A stretch of 64,000 nt of DNA, taken from NCBI GenBank assembly GCA_029577135.1, contig JARQPW010000006.1:18572-82571 (forward strand), written 5' to 3'. Each line of letters begins with the position of its first letter. The stretch's first letter is position 1. Origin of the DNA: Acidimicrobiales bacterium. GTDB taxonomy: Bacteria; Actinomycetota; Acidimicrobiia; Acidimicrobiales; MedAcidi-G1. The notes under the pieces are model-generated. The model saw only the letters and a program-made list of their open reading frames with translations. It did not search any database and was not told the origin of the DNA. A program made the position numbers and the translations under genes. Shown in pieces: positions 17,704 to 26,392 of the stretch.

Positions 17704-18080
17704 TGGTCGAGCTTCGTGAGGTGATGTCTCCCAACGTCGCAACGGTCGAATCGGATGCTTCGGTCGCCGATGCGGCGAAGGTCATGGTGAAGGGCGGCTT
17801 CGGTTCTGTGATCATCATGCACGGGAAGATGCTCGTCGGCATCCTCACCGAGCGGGACGTCCTGCGGGCCGCTGCCGAGGAGACGGATCTGTCCGCCGCC
17901 TCGATCGAGGACTGGATGACCCCCGATCCCGAGACCGCCGAGCCCGAGTTCGAGACCGAGGAAGCTGCCGGGATGATGCTGTCCCGTGGCTTCCGCCACC
18001 TGCCGGTCACCCAGGACGGCGACCTCGTCGGCATCGTCAGCCTGCGCGATGTCCTGAGCGCCCGCATCGGGCGTCGCTAG
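17703..18080 (+). CDS. Tandem CBS-domain protein
   Basis: A 125-residue protein made only of two CBS motifs (about 1-60 and 66-125), with the characteristic VMVKGGFGSVIIM...LVGILTERDVLRA and MMLSRGFRHLPVT...LVGIVSLRDVL repeats. Such stand-alone Bateman modules bind adenine nucleotides such as AMP, ATP or NADH and signal energy state to a partner. Its start overlaps the stop of the 83-aa gene by one base. The target is unknown. Confidence 0.9.
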   Translation: MVELREVMSPNVATVESDASVADAAKVMVKGGFGSVIIMHGKMLVGILTERDVLRAAAEETDLSAASIEDWMTPDPETAEPEFETEEAAGMMLSRGFRHLPVTQDGDLVGIVSLRDVLSARIGRR

Positions 18081-18109
18081 CCCGACCGCCGTCACGGCCG
18101 TCGGTCGGG
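18081..18109 (+). terminator. Hairpin after the CBS gene, terminator-like
   Basis: A 7-bp perfect stem CCCGACC/GGTCGGG with an inner GCCG/CGGC pairing begins directly after the TAG at 18080. It is followed by TCTCCCC and not a clear T tract, so Rho-independent termination is possible but not certain. Confidence 0.45.
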
Positions 18110-18125
18110 TCTCCCCGGGGCGCCC

Positions 18126-18797
18126 ATGGCGACCGATGCCCGGGAAAGGGCGCGTCGCACCAACGACTCATGGACCGCCGGTCCTGTCTATGCGATGGTC
18201 CGGACGGCCGTCCGGTGCCTCCTCTGGCCGTACTTCCGGGTCCGCACCACGGGCCGTGAGAACATCCCCGTCGACGGTCCGGTCATCCTCGCGCCGGTGC
18301 ACCGCTCGAACCTGGACTCGTTCCTGCTCTCACCGCTGACCCGTCGCCGCCTCCGGGCATTGGCGAAGATCAGCCTCTTCAACATGCGTTCCCTGGCCTG
18401 GTTCCTCGCCTCGTTGGGGGCCTTTCCGGTGCGACGCGAGGCGGCCGACCGTGAGTCGATGCGCGTGGCCCGCGACCTGCTCGACGAGGACAACCTGCTG
18501 CTGGTGTTCCCCGAGGGGACCCGGCGTGATGGACCGCAGGTCGCCGAACTCTTCGACGGCACCGCCTGGCTGGCCGCCAAGGCCGGGGCGCGCGTGGTTC
18601 CGGTCGGCATCGCCGGCAGTGGAGAGGCGATGCCGTCAGGTGCGAGGTTCCCGAAGCCGCGCCGGATCCGACTCGTCGTCCATCCGGTGCTCGAGCCGCC
18701 CGAACCCGGGGCTCCCCGGAGTGCGCTCAGGGCCTGGACGGCCGACCTCGAGTCGGCCCTGCAGTCCGCCCTCGACGAGGCCAACGCCGGAATCTGA
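18126..18797 (+). CDS. plsC: 1-acyl-sn-glycerol-3-phosphate acyltransferase (PlsC family)
   Basis: A 223-residue membrane-associated acyltransferase of phospholipid synthesis. The catalytic HX4D box is in VHRSNLDSF (about residues 58-66) and the substrate-phosphate binding box FPEGTR follows at about 136-141. VVPVGIAGSGEAMP forms the fourth block. It transfers an acyl group to the sn-2 position of lysophosphatidate or a similar acceptor. The start ATG 18126 has no strong ribosome site. An EamA transporter follows 65 nt downstream. Confidence 0.9.
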   Translation: MATDARERARRTNDSWTAGPVYAMVRTAVRCLLWPYFRVRTTGRENIPVDGPVILAPVHRSNLDSFLLSPLTRRRLRALAKISLFNMRSLAWFLASLGAFPVRREAADRESMRVARDLLDEDNLLLVFPEGTRRDGPQVAELFDGTAWLAAKAGARVVPVGIAGSGEAMPSGARFPKPRRIRLVVHPVLEPPEPGAPRSALRAWTADLESALQSALDEANAGI

Positions 18798-18861
18798 CCC
18801 GGGACCTGCACAAGCTTGCGCGGATGCTGGTCGTCGACCAGTGCCGTGCGAGGGTGGCGCG

Positions 18862-19740
18862 GTGGATCGCCAGGTGGCCATCGGTCGGGGAGCGGCGACG
18901 CTCGCGGTGGTCCTGATGGCGTTCGGCCCGATCATCGTAAAGGTCTCCGACCTTGCCGAGTTGCGCTTCATCTTCTGGCGACTGATGGCGGCGCTGGTCG
19001 TCTACCTCGCCGTCCTTTTCGCCCGCGGTGGTCGTGTGACGATGGCTGCGCTCCGCACGTCGTTCTGGGGCGGACTCCTGTTCGGCCTGAACCTCGTGCT
19101 CTTCGTCACGTTCATGCGTCGGACGAGTGCCACCCATGCCATCATCATGAGTTCGCTGCAACCCATCGTCCTTTTCGGGGTGGCAGGCCCGCTGTTCGGT
19201 GAGCGTCCCCGCCGGTCGCTCTACGGCTGGTCGGTCCTCGCGCTCGGGGGAGTGGCGATCTCGATGCGGGGCGGTGACCCCAGCGGCGTGGCGACCGTCG
19301 AGGGAGACCTGTTGGCGTTCGTCGGAATGTTGTTCTGGTGCTCCTACTACATCGTCAGCAAGCGCACCCGAGTCACGCTCGACTCGGCCACCTACCAGAC
19401 GGGGCTCACCCTCGTGGCGACGGCCGTGATCCTGCCGGCGGCGTTGATCTCGGGTCAGGGGGTGGTACCCCCGTCGGGCGCCGACTGGTGGCCGGTCGTC
19501 CTGATGGCGGCGCTTCCCGGCACCGGCCACCTGCTCACCAACTACGCCCACGCACACGTGACGTTGACGGTGATGGGCCTCATCAACCTGCTCTTCACGG
19601 TCATCGTCCCGCTCTACGCCTGGTGGCTCGTCGACGAGGCGATCGGCGGCGTGCAGGCGCTGGGCATCGCCGTAGTGATGGCGACCCTCGCCATGGTGGT
19701 GACACGTCCCGCCGAACGGCCCGTCGACATCGGCCGTTAG
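18862..19740 (+). CDS. DMT-superfamily (EamA) transporter
   Basis: A 292-residue membrane protein with about ten hydrophobic segments arranged as two EamA repeats: the first with LMAFGPIIVKVSDLAELRF...FWRLMAALVVYLAV, the second starting near LLAFVGMLFWCSYYIVSKR. These proteins export amino acids or other metabolites. The frame is open far upstream over plsC; GTG 18862 (or GTG 18874) begins just before the first membrane segment and is preceded by GAGGG. It converges on the amidotransferase gene with a 4-nt overlap. Substrate unknown. Confidence 0.85.
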   Translation: MDRQVAIGRGAATLAVVLMAFGPIIVKVSDLAELRFIFWRLMAALVVYLAVLFARGGRVTMAALRTSFWGGLLFGLNLVLFVTFMRRTSATHAIIMSSLQPIVLFGVAGPLFGERPRRSLYGWSVLALGGVAISMRGGDPSGVATVEGDLLAFVGMLFWCSYYIVSKRTRVTLDSATYQTGLTLVATAVILPAALISGQGVVPPSGADWWPVVLMAALPGTGHLLTNYAHAHVTLTVMGLINLLFTVIVPLYAWWLVDEAIGGVQALGIAVVMATLAMVVTRPAERPVDIGR

Positions 19741-20435
19741 CCGGACACGACCCGCAGCATCCAGTCGGCGACGGCGATGCGGTCGGTGCCACCGTCGAGC
19801 GTCGACAGTGCATCGGTGACGACCTCCTCGCCGATCCTGACGAGGCGACTGGTGTAGAGGTCGCGGGCGAAGTCGGTGTCGAACTCGGGATGGCCCTGGA
19901 TGCCGATGATGTGGTCGCCGACGGCGAACGACGCCACCGGGCAGTGGGCCGTCGACGAGGTCAGCCTCGCCCTGGCCGGCAGGTCGACGATCTGGTCCTG
20001 GTGGCAGTAGGTGATCCCGTACCCGCCGTCGACCGGAGCCGTCACCGACGAGGGGGCGACCACCTCGGCGTGTCGGACGCCGATGTTCCAGCCGCCGGTG
20101 TATCGGACCTCGCCGCCGAGCGCCTGGGCGACGGCCTGATGGCCGAAGCAGACGCCGATGAGCGGCGCCCGTGCTGCGTCGAGGTCCCTGATCACGTCGA
20201 ACAGGTCGGCGATCCACGGGTCGTCGTCCAGGGCCGACGAGCGGGCACCGGACACCAGCCAGCCGTCCTGTTCGTCAGGGGCTCCGGGCAACTGGCCGCC
20301 GACCACGTAGTAGTCGGTGACCACGACCTCGGCATCGACGTCGTGGAAGAGTTCGGTGAACAACTTCTGGTACCCGCCGTAGCGGTCGAGGCGGTCGCCG
20401 CCGACCTCGTCGCAGCGCAGGAGTCCGATGCGCAC
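19737..20435 (-). CDS. Class I glutamine amidotransferase (GMP-synthase-like)
   Basis: A 232-residue single-domain GATase1. The nucleophile Cys96 is in GVCFGHQAVAQALGG and the His182/Glu184 pair in GIQGHPEF completes the triad. No synthetase domain is attached, so it either supplies ammonia to a separate partner or hydrolyses gamma-glutamyl compounds. Its ATG lies 2 nt after the stop of the Usp-like gene, so the two form an operon. Confidence 0.88.
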   Translation of the reverse strand: MRIGLLRCDEVGGDRLDRYGGYQKLFTELFHDVDAEVVVTDYYVVGGQLPGAPDEQDGWLVSGARSSALDDDPWIADLFDVIRDLDAARAPLIGVCFGHQAVAQALGGEVRYTGGWNIGVRHAEVVAPSSVTAPVDGGYGITYCHQDQIVDLPARARLTSSTAHCPVASFAVGDHIIGIQGHPEFDTDFARDLYTSRLVRIGEEVVTDALSTLDGGTDRIAVADWMLRVVSG

Positions 20436-20437
20436 GG

Positions 20438-21001
20438 TCAGGCCTCCTCAGCCCGGAGGAACACCGGTCCGGTCCAGTGGGCGACCAGGTCGGTGACCAC
20501 GTCGGTGTCGGAACGGAGCGGGATCACGACCTGCCCGTCGCGTTCGGGGACCGCCGACGAGAGGTCGTCGGTGGTGGCGTAGCCGAAGCCCAGGACGATG
20601 GCGCTGGCCGCCCGGGAATCGGCGTTGCCACCGGTGATGCGGCGGTCGATGAGCATCGTGCCGCCGGCGACGTAGTCCTCCGGGGTGCTTGCCGGACCGA
20701 AGACCAGCAGGTCGCCGCTCCAGGCGTCTGCGTAGGGCTGCCACTTCTCGCCCGCATAGACCGCGAGGGGCTCGGGCAGGTTGTCGCCGACGCGTTCCAG
20801 GGACGAGGGGAGGTCGACCTCCGTGCGGACGACGACGACATCGGGGGCGTAGATGGTGTCGACATCGAGCGACGCGAGCGCCGCCGCGCAGCCGACGAGG
20901 ATGAGCGTGGCGTCGAAGGAGCGGGCCATGGCCGCCGAGGGGTACAACGCCGCCTGCGTCCGGTCATCGCCGTCGAGGGGAACGAGCAGGTGCGAGTACA
21001 T
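20438..21001 (-). CDS. Universal-stress-protein-like protein, divergent
   Basis: A 187-residue protein whose N-terminus (MYSHLLVPLDGDDRTQAAL...AMARSFDATLILVG) matches the start of Usp folds. The usual C-terminal ATP-binding glycine/serine loop (GxxGxxxxxxxxxGS) is not apparent; the second half carries STPEDYVAGGTML and SAIVLGFGYATTDD and seems rearranged. Nucleotide binding is therefore doubtful. It is the first gene of a two-gene operon with the amidotransferase. A TACGCT box 8 nt before the ATG suggests leaderless transcription. Confidence 0.65.
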   Translation of the reverse strand: MYSHLLVPLDGDDRTQAALYPSAAMARSFDATLILVGCAAALASLDVDTIYAPDVVVVRTEVDLPSSLERVGDNLPEPLAVYAGEKWQPYADAWSGDLLVFGPASTPEDYVAGGTMLIDRRITGGNADSRAASAIVLGFGYATTDDLSSAVPERDGQVVIPLRSDTDVVTDLVAHWTGPVFLRAEEA

Positions 21002-21009
21002 CGGGTGCG

Positions 21010-21015
21010 AGCGTA
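21010..21015 (-). promoter_or_regulatory. -10 box TACGCT, 8 nt before start at 21001
   Basis: TACGCT on the minus strand, 8 nt from the ATG of the Usp-like gene. Confidence 0.55.
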
Positions 21016-21104
21016 CGCCCCCCGGTCGGGAAGCGAGGAGCCGCAGGCGTCGTTTCGCCCGGCCCGAGGTCGCACCTGCCGGTTCGGCCAGAGAGACTGC
21101 ACCG

Positions 21105-21986
21105 GTGCAGCGGGGATTCCTCTACGCGGTCGGCGCCTTCACCCTCTGGGGCGTCTCACCGGTCTTCTGGAAGTTTCTCGGACACGTTCCGGCGATCGAC
21201 ATCTTCGGACACCGGGTGGTCTGGACGTTCGCCTGCGTCGCACTGATCCTGGTCTCCCGTCGCTCCTGGGGTCGGGTGGCCGCAGCGGCAGGCGACCGTC
21301 GGATCCTCGGCCTAGAGTTCGCCGCGGCGGCCCTGCTCGCCTCCAACTGGCTGCTCTGGGTCTGGGCCGTCACCTCCGACCACGTCATCGAGGGCAGCCT
21401 CGGCTATTTCATGAATCCGTTGGTGAGCGTCGTACTGGGGATGTTGTTCCTCGGCGAGTCACTGCGTCGGGCACAGTGGTGTGCGGTCGGCCTGGCGACT
21501 GCGGGCGTGGTCTGGCTGACGGTGCAGGTGGGCACATTGCCCTGGATCGCGCTCGTCCTGGCGTTCACCTTCGGCTTCTACGGCCTCATCAAGAAGAAGC
21601 TCGACCTGTCGCCCTTCGAGGGGCTCGGTATCGAGATGTCGGTCCTGTTGCTGCCGGCCGTGCTGTTCCTCGTCGTAAGGGCGGCCGCCGGGGACGGATC
21701 CATGGGCGTCGGCGTCCCGGCCGACAGCCTCCTGCTGATGGCCGGCGGGTTGTTCACGGCTGTACCGCTTCTGCTGTTCGGAGCCGCCGTCCGACGGGTG
21801 CCGTTGACGGTGATCGGCCTCACCCAGTACCTGGCGCCGACCATCAACTTCGCGCTTGGCGTGGCGGTCTACGAAGAGCCGTTCGACGGGACGCGGCTCG
21901 TCGGCTTCGCCGCCATCTGGATCGGACTGGTCGTGTTCTCGCTGGACTTCATCAAAAGCGCCCGTCGGATGCGACCGACGGCCTGA
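21105..21986 (+). CDS. rarD: RarD/EamA-family permease
   Basis: A 293-residue membrane protein with ten predicted segments and RarD hallmarks: FLYAVGAFTLWGVSPVFWKFL at the N-terminus, IFGHRVVWTFACVALILV, ASNWLLWVWAVTSDHVIEGSLGYF and VVLGMLFLGESLRRAQW. The family is known as chloramphenicol-sensitivity/DMT permeases; the natural substrate is unknown. GTG 21105 is chosen because it begins right before the first membrane segment and has a GAGACT box 6 nt upstream; longer open frame upstream runs through the Usp-like gene. It converges on the flavodoxin gene. Confidence 0.87.
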   Translation: MQRGFLYAVGAFTLWGVSPVFWKFLGHVPAIDIFGHRVVWTFACVALILVSRRSWGRVAAAAGDRRILGLEFAAAALLASNWLLWVWAVTSDHVIEGSLGYFMNPLVSVVLGMLFLGESLRRAQWCAVGLATAGVVWLTVQVGTLPWIALVLAFTFGFYGLIKKKLDLSPFEGLGIEMSVLLLPAVLFLVVRAAAGDGSMGVGVPADSLLLMAGGLFTAVPLLLFGAAVRRVPLTVIGLTQYLAPTINFALGVAVYEEPFDGTRLVGFAAIWIGLVVFSLDFIKSARRMRPTA

Positions 21987-21992
21987 GTTCGG

Positions 21993-22424
21993 TCAGACCC
22001 GGGCGGCTGCCAGCACCTCGGCGGCGAACGCCGGAGCCTCGTCGTCGAGGCGGCGACGGTTGAGCGACCGGGCGGCGATCACGTCGGCCCCGTGTCCCTC
22101 GAGCAGGGCGGCCAACTTGTCGGCGGCGTCGCCCGGGTTGACGGCGTGGGTCATGAAGGCGACCACCCGCTTGTTCCAGAGCTTGGGGATGCTGCGCACC
22201 ATGCCGGCGTCGCCGGGGCGGTGCCCGAAGAGGATCAGGCCGTCGACCCAGGTGCCCACGAAGACCAGGTCGGCCTCGGCGAGTTCCTTGAAGTCGATGT
22301 TGGTGACCGGTCGGACGGCGACCGTGTCGCCGGCGGCCTCGGCGGCCCCGCCGATCAGTTCGGCAGCGCGACGCGTGTTGCCGGTCCGGCTCTGGTGGAT
22401 CACGACGATGTTCACGGGGCCCAT
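21993..22424 (-). CDS. Flavodoxin-like protein
   Basis: A 143-residue flavodoxin fold. MGPVNIVVIHQSRTGNTRRAAELI carries the FMN phosphate-binding loop (SRTGNT), and VFVGTWVDGLILFGHRPG fits the isoalloxazine-contact loop with Trp. VVAFMTHAVNPGDAADKL completes the core. It likely carries electrons with bound FMN, but menaquinone-related (NAD(P)H:quinone) activity is possible. The ATG at 22424 is preferred; an upstream in-frame ATG adds 27 residues of low similarity and would overlap the FmdB gene. Confidence 0.85.
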   Translation of the reverse strand: MGPVNIVVIHQSRTGNTRRAAELIGGAAEAAGDTVAVRPVTNIDFKELAEADLVFVGTWVDGLILFGHRPGDAGMVRSIPKLWNKRVVAFMTHAVNPGDAADKLAALLEGHGADVIAARSLNRRRLDDEAPAFAAEVLAAARV

Positions 22425-22490
22425 GGCTACCAGCGCCGCGTACCGATTGCACGCCGTCTGGCGGCTTGCACTCGGCCGGAATCCGGGCCG

Positions 22491-22496
22491 TACACT
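22491..22496 (+). promoter_or_regulatory. -10 box TACACT, 7 nt before start at 22504
   Basis: TACACT followed by 7 nt and the ATG of the FmdB-type gene. Confidence 0.55.
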
Positions 22497-22503
22497 TCGC
22501 GCC

Positions 22504-22734
22504 ATGCCCCTCTACGACTACCGGTGTGGGACCTGCGACACCGTCTTCGAGGTCCGGCGGCCGATGTCCGAATCGGGCGATCCGGCCGTCTGTCCCGCCG
22601 GCCACGAGGGTGCCCGGCGGCTGTTGTCGGTGTTCGCTGCGGTCGGCGGCGACGACCAGCGGGCGCCGGCGCCGATGACCGGCGTCCCGATTCCCGGCAG
22701 CTGTGGCGGAGCCTGTGCCTGCCACCCCGGCTGA
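22504..22734 (+). CDS. FmdB-family zinc ribbon protein
   Basis: A 76-residue protein with the family start MPLYDYRCGTCDTVFEVRRPM: Cys8 and Cys11 give the first CxxC. The second knuckle is VCPAGHEG, where a Cys and His stand in for the usual CxxC. The C-terminus SCGGACACHPG is Cys-rich. These proteins are annotated as putative regulators, but no function is established. It is followed 19 nt later by an SDR gene. Confidence 0.85.
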   Translation: MPLYDYRCGTCDTVFEVRRPMSESGDPAVCPAGHEGARRLLSVFAAVGGDDQRAPAPMTGVPIPGSCGGACACHPG

Positions 22735-22753
22735 GGAACGGGGAAACCAGAAC

Positions 22754-23527
22754 GTGCCGGGACGCCTCGAAGGGAAGATCGCCTGCATCACCGGAGCCGG
22801 GTCCGGCCTCGGGCGGGCCATCGCCGGGCGGTTCGCCGCCGAGGGGGCGACGATCGTGGCGCAGGACCTCCGGGTCGGGTCCGCTGAGGAGACGGTCGGA
22901 CTCCTGCCCGATGGCGACCACTTCGCACAGGGCGGCGACGTCGCAGACCCCGAAGCCGTTGCTGCAGTGTTCGCTGCCATCGACGAGCGCCTCGGTCGTC
23001 TCGACGTGCAGGTCAACAACGCTGGTGTCGACCGCCTGCCGGGCGACGGGTTCGACCGGATGCTGGCCGGCGAGGGGGCCCAGATCCGTCTCATGGAGCA
23101 CGCCGCGTTCACCCGGATGCTCGAGATCCACGCCGGCGGCACGTTCGCCTGCACGCAGGGCGCGGTGGGACTGATGCGCGACGGGGGCTCGGTCATCACC
23201 ATGTCGAGCATCGCCGGGATCGCCGGCTGGGGGCCCGTGCACTACAGCGCAGCGAAGGGTGCGATCCTCGGCTTCACCCGGGCGGCGGCCCGTGAGTTGG
23301 GCGCCATGGGCATCCGGATCAACGCCATCGCCCCCGGCGTGATCGACACGCCGATGACGGCGAAGGTCGACGACGCCATGCTGGCGCCGATGATCTCGAT
23401 GACCCCGCTGGGCCGCAAGGGCACTGCAGACGAGATCGCATCCACGGCACTGTTCCTGGCGTCGGACGACAGCTCGTTCATCACCGGCCAGTGGATCTCC
23501 CCCAACGGGGGCATCGTCACGGTCTGA
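22754..23527 (+). CDS. Short-chain dehydrogenase/reductase
   Basis: A 257-residue classical SDR. ITGAGSGLGRAIA (residues 12-24) binds the dinucleotide, NNAG is at 88-91, and the catalytic set is Ser151 or Ser152 in TMSSIAG with Tyr164 and Lys168 in HYSAAKG. The Asp39 after the second strand (QDLR) suggests NAD(H) rather than NADP(H). An extra segment about residues 94-120 enlarges the substrate loop. The GTG at 22754 follows GGGGAAA; the frame also has an ATG at 22703 inside the FmdB gene. The substrate is unknown. Confidence 0.9.
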   Translation: MPGRLEGKIACITGAGSGLGRAIAGRFAAEGATIVAQDLRVGSAEETVGLLPDGDHFAQGGDVADPEAVAAVFAAIDERLGRLDVQVNNAGVDRLPGDGFDRMLAGEGAQIRLMEHAAFTRMLEIHAGGTFACTQGAVGLMRDGGSVITMSSIAGIAGWGPVHYSAAKGAILGFTRAAARELGAMGIRINAIAPGVIDTPMTAKVDDAMLAPMISMTPLGRKGTADEIASTALFLASDDSSFITGQWISPNGGIVTV

Positions 23528-23552
23528 GTGGCGTGCTCCGACCGGAGGCCCG

Positions 23553-24134
23553 TCAGGAACGGTCCAGGTCGACGAGGTGGGCCTCGGCCTCTTCGGGGGT
23601 GAGGCCCATCTCCGCCATGCCTTCGGCCAGCACCTGCCGGTAACTCAGGCTGGGCGGGCCCGGCGGTGGAGGTGCCGTCGAACCGAACGTCACCGCAGGG
23701 CGCCCGTCGATCGGGTCCATGCCGATCAACAGGTCGATCACGCCGTCGACTACGACGACGGCCTCCCCCGGACCCGGGGGTGGATCGGGAAGCGACGCAG
23801 CGTCGGCCGGCATCCCGTTCTCCTGGGCGATGACGTCCTGGAGTTGTCCGTAGGCCATCAGCCATGCTCGACCGACGACGGGCAGGGCGTCGGAGAGAGG
23901 CGCCTCGGCCGGGCAGAAGCAGCAGCCGCCGTCCCAGCGGGTCGAGTGTCCACCGAAGTGCACGGGGTGGGTGACCACCACCCTCCGGTCGTCGACGGGA
24001 GGGGCCGGGTCGCGGGCTCCCCAGTGCGGGCCCCAGGGCCGGTCGTCGCCGCAGCCGACGAGGTAGGCGAGCATCCGGTCGGCCAACAGGTTCGAGCCGT
24101 AGGCGACGTACCAGACGAGGGGGGTGTCGCTCAT
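23553..24134 (-). CDS. Gamma-glutamylcyclotransferase-like (GGCT-fold) protein
   Basis: A 193-residue protein whose N-terminus VWYVAYGSNLLADRM carries the YGSNL motif of the GGCT fold, which cleaves gamma-glutamyl amides to 5-oxoproline or acts in related chemistry. The sequence YGSN is the substrate-binding loop; the catalytic Glu of true GGCTs is not certain here. Its ATG overlaps the TGA of the FAD oxidoreductase (ATGA), so it is translated downstream of that gene. Function within that operon is unknown. Confidence 0.65.
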   Translation of the reverse strand: MSDTPLVWYVAYGSNLLADRMLAYLVGCGDDRPWGPHWGARDPAPPVDDRRVVVTHPVHFGGHSTRWDGGCCFCPAEAPLSDALPVVGRAWLMAYGQLQDVIAQENGMPADAASLPDPPPGPGEAVVVVDGVIDLLIGMDPIDGRPAVTFGSTAPPPPGPPSLSYRQVLAEGMAEMGLTPEEAEAHLVDLDRS

Positions 24135-25402
24135 GGCGTCCCGAGGAGGGTGTCGGCGGCCGCCCAGGCACTGGAGGCGGCGGCGTCGGCCAGCATCCCC
24201 TCGGGGCCCACCCAGTCGCCGGCGATGAGCACGCCGGGCCGATCCGCGGCTTCGATCCCCGGTCGCCCGGCGAGGCCGCCCCGCTCCGCCAACGGGGTGC
24301 CGTGGGCGACGGTCATGGAGTGGAGGTAGCGGTCGGCGAGCAGCGACGAGGCCTGGACGCCGCAGGCGGCGGCGATGTCCTCGAGGGCGGAGCGGTTCTC
24401 GCCGGCCGCATCGTCGGCATCGGGGTGCAGGTAGCGGGCTGCGCTGGCGATCGCCTGTCCAGCGGGTGCGAGTCGGGCCGGAGGACCGTGGACCGAGAAG
24501 TAGACGGGGCGGTCGATCCCCAGCACGAACTGATGGTCGGGCTGCCGGTCCAGGGCGAGGTCGAGCACGGCGGCCCGGGTGGGCGGGCCGGCGGCTTCGA
24601 CCAGGCCGGTGGCACCGGTGAGCCGTTCGGCCGTCTCCGGACCGCCAGCCGCCACGACGGCGTTCCGGGCCGAGAGGTCCTCGGTGGCCGTCCGGATGGT
24701 GAGCCGGGGGGAGTCGCCGAGGATTCCGGTCACGGACCCGTCGTAGCGGAACACCACGCCGGCGGCCACGGCCCTGGTGGTCAACCCGTCGACCAGGGAC
24801 TGCCAGCCACCGTGGAGGTACAGAACCCCGTCGTCGAGGGCCATCGACAGCTGCCGGAGGGCGGCTCCGGCGCTCTGCAGTTCGGGACAGTCGGCGTAGG
24901 TGGCCAGTCGGAACAGGGCGGCCAACAGGTTGCGGACGGCCTCACGCCGGGTGACGGAGTCGATCCAGTCGGCCACCGTGACCTCGTCGAGTGGGACGGG
25001 GTCCAGGCGGGGGAGTCGGGCAAGTAGTGCGCCCACTGCCATCTTCTCGACGGGCGACAGGAGCGAGGTGCGCAGCAGCGACACCGGTCCGGCGGGGAGC
25101 AGGTGGAGCCGGTCGTCGTAGAGGCCGCGGGTGCCCCTGGTCGGTGGCGCCTCACCTTCGACCGGGACGCCGAGGTGTCGAAGCGCCCGACTGGCGTGGC
25201 CTCCGACGTAGAGGGCGTGCGGGCCCTGGTTCACGAGGTGGTCGGCAAGCAACGACGTCCGGGCCCGACCGCCGGATGCTCCGAGCCCGTCCAGCACGAT
25301 GACCGACCGACCGGCGTCGGCCAGCCGATTGGCGGCGACCAGGCCGGCCAGTCCGGCCCCGACCACCGCAGTGTCGAACGCATTCTCTCTTGGAGTGTCC
25401 AC
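24131..25402 (-). CDS. NAD(P)/FAD-dependent amine-oxidase/phytoene-desaturase-like oxidoreductase
   Basis: A 423-residue flavoprotein. The N-terminal TAVVGAGLAGLVAANRLADAG dinucleotide-binding fold (about residues 10-30) is followed by GGRART, as in phytoene desaturase and amine oxidases, and the C-terminal GVLIAGDWVGPEGMLADAAASSAWAAA is the flavin-contact block. It could desaturate a terpenoid or oxidise an amine. GTG 25402 is the start closest to the fold; the open frame continues upstream antisense to nothing obvious and is not used. The GGCT-like gene follows with a 4-nt overlap. Confidence 0.85.
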   Translation of the reverse strand: MDTPRENAFDTAVVGAGLAGLVAANRLADAGRSVIVLDGLGASGGRARTSLLADHLVNQGPHALYVGGHASRALRHLGVPVEGEAPPTRGTRGLYDDRLHLLPAGPVSLLRTSLLSPVEKMAVGALLARLPRLDPVPLDEVTVADWIDSVTRREAVRNLLAALFRLATYADCPELQSAGAALRQLSMALDDGVLYLHGGWQSLVDGLTTRAVAAGVVFRYDGSVTGILGDSPRLTIRTATEDLSARNAVVAAGGPETAERLTGATGLVEAAGPPTRAAVLDLALDRQPDHQFVLGIDRPVYFSVHGPPARLAPAGQAIASAARYLHPDADDAAGENRSALEDIAAACGVQASSLLADRYLHSMTVAHGTPLAERGGLAGRPGIEAADRPGVLIAGDWVGPEGMLADAAASSAWAAADTLLGTP

Positions 25403-25506
25403 GGCCCCCTCGCCGGTCTGGAGCGTCTGGCGTCGCCCCGAGTCTGGCATTCCGCAGCCGGCCGGCGGCCAGTCAGCCCGTCGGGTCGGTTGGTCCGACA
25501 GGCAAC

Positions 25507-26328
25507 TCAGGCGAACACGCCGTCGAGCGCCGGGGCAACAGGGTTGCCGGCCGGCGCATCCGACCCGCTGAGGTGGCCGAGCCACGTTGCGCTCACCCAG
25601 CCGCCCATGACGGCACCACCGTCGGTATCCGGGTCGAGGGGCAGCGCCTCTCCCCAGTCCATCCGGATCCGATAGGTGCCCTCGTGGCCCGGCTTCGGCT
25701 CGAGGCCGGCGGTGCTCAGGGTGCGAGGCGGGAGGGCACCGACGGGCGTCTCCTTCCAGCCCCGCATCTCGGGAATCGGCAGGTTGGGCACGTTGAGGTT
25801 GAGGACCGACGGCTTGGCCGGCGGGTCGGCGGCGACGGCCCCGACCGCCACGGCGGCGATCTCGGCGGCGCTGTCCCAGAGTTGGTCGCCGAGCGTCTCC
25901 TCTCCTCCCTGGCCCTCGATGCCCCAGCCCGTGACGGCCTGGCTGACCGCCACGCCGGTGGTGCCGCCATTGCGTGCGGTCAGGGCCGCCCCGACCGTGC
26001 CCGAGTGGTAGACGGAGCGCCCGACGTTGCTGCCGGGGTTGATGCCGGCGACGACGAGGTCGAACGGGTCGCCGAAGAGTCCGAGGCGGCTGTAGACGAC
26101 GCACAGCCCGGGTGGTCCGCTGACCGACCAGGCCCGGTCGATGCCGTCGACGCGGGCGTCGTGGATTTCGGGGCGGATCAGGTGCAGGGCGCCGAGCGAG
26201 GCTCCGGCGCCGGAATACTCCTTGTCGGGGGCCACCACGGTGACGTCGCCGAGGGGCCGCATCGCACGGGCCAGGACGTGTAGGCCGACCGAGTCGATGC
26301 CGTCGTCGTTGGTGACGAGTATCCGCAT
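25507..26328 (-). CDS. surE: 5'/3'-nucleotidase SurE
   Basis: A 273-residue SurE metal-dependent phosphatase. MRILVTNDDGIDSVGL carries the Asp8-Asp9 metal ligands, VVAPDKEYSGAGASLG the Ser-rich loop and VVAGINPGSNVGRSVYHSGTVGAA the Asn ligand and second active-site segment. It hydrolyses nucleoside monophosphates and perhaps polyphosphate. A TACCTT box 7 nt before the ATG marks a leaderless start. Confidence 0.93.
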   Translation of the reverse strand: MRILVTNDDGIDSVGLHVLARAMRPLGDVTVVAPDKEYSGAGASLGALHLIRPEIHDARVDGIDRAWSVSGPPGLCVVYSRLGLFGDPFDLVVAGINPGSNVGRSVYHSGTVGAALTARNGGTTGVAVSQAVTGWGIEGQGGEETLGDQLWDSAAEIAAVAVGAVAADPPAKPSVLNLNVPNLPIPEMRGWKETPVGALPPRTLSTAGLEPKPGHEGTYRIRMDWGEALPLDPDTDGGAVMGGWVSATWLGHLSGSDAPAGNPVAPALDGVFA

Positions 26329-26335
26329 GTCGGCG

Positions 26336-26341
26336 AAGGTA
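26336..26341 (-). promoter_or_regulatory. -10 box TACCTT, 7 nt before surE start
   Basis: TACCTT on the minus strand, 7 nt before the ATG at 26328. Confidence 0.6.
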
Positions 26342-26392
26342 CCGGCGGTGCAAGGACGACGCCCCAACGGCCGGGCGGTGGGAGTGTGGTCG

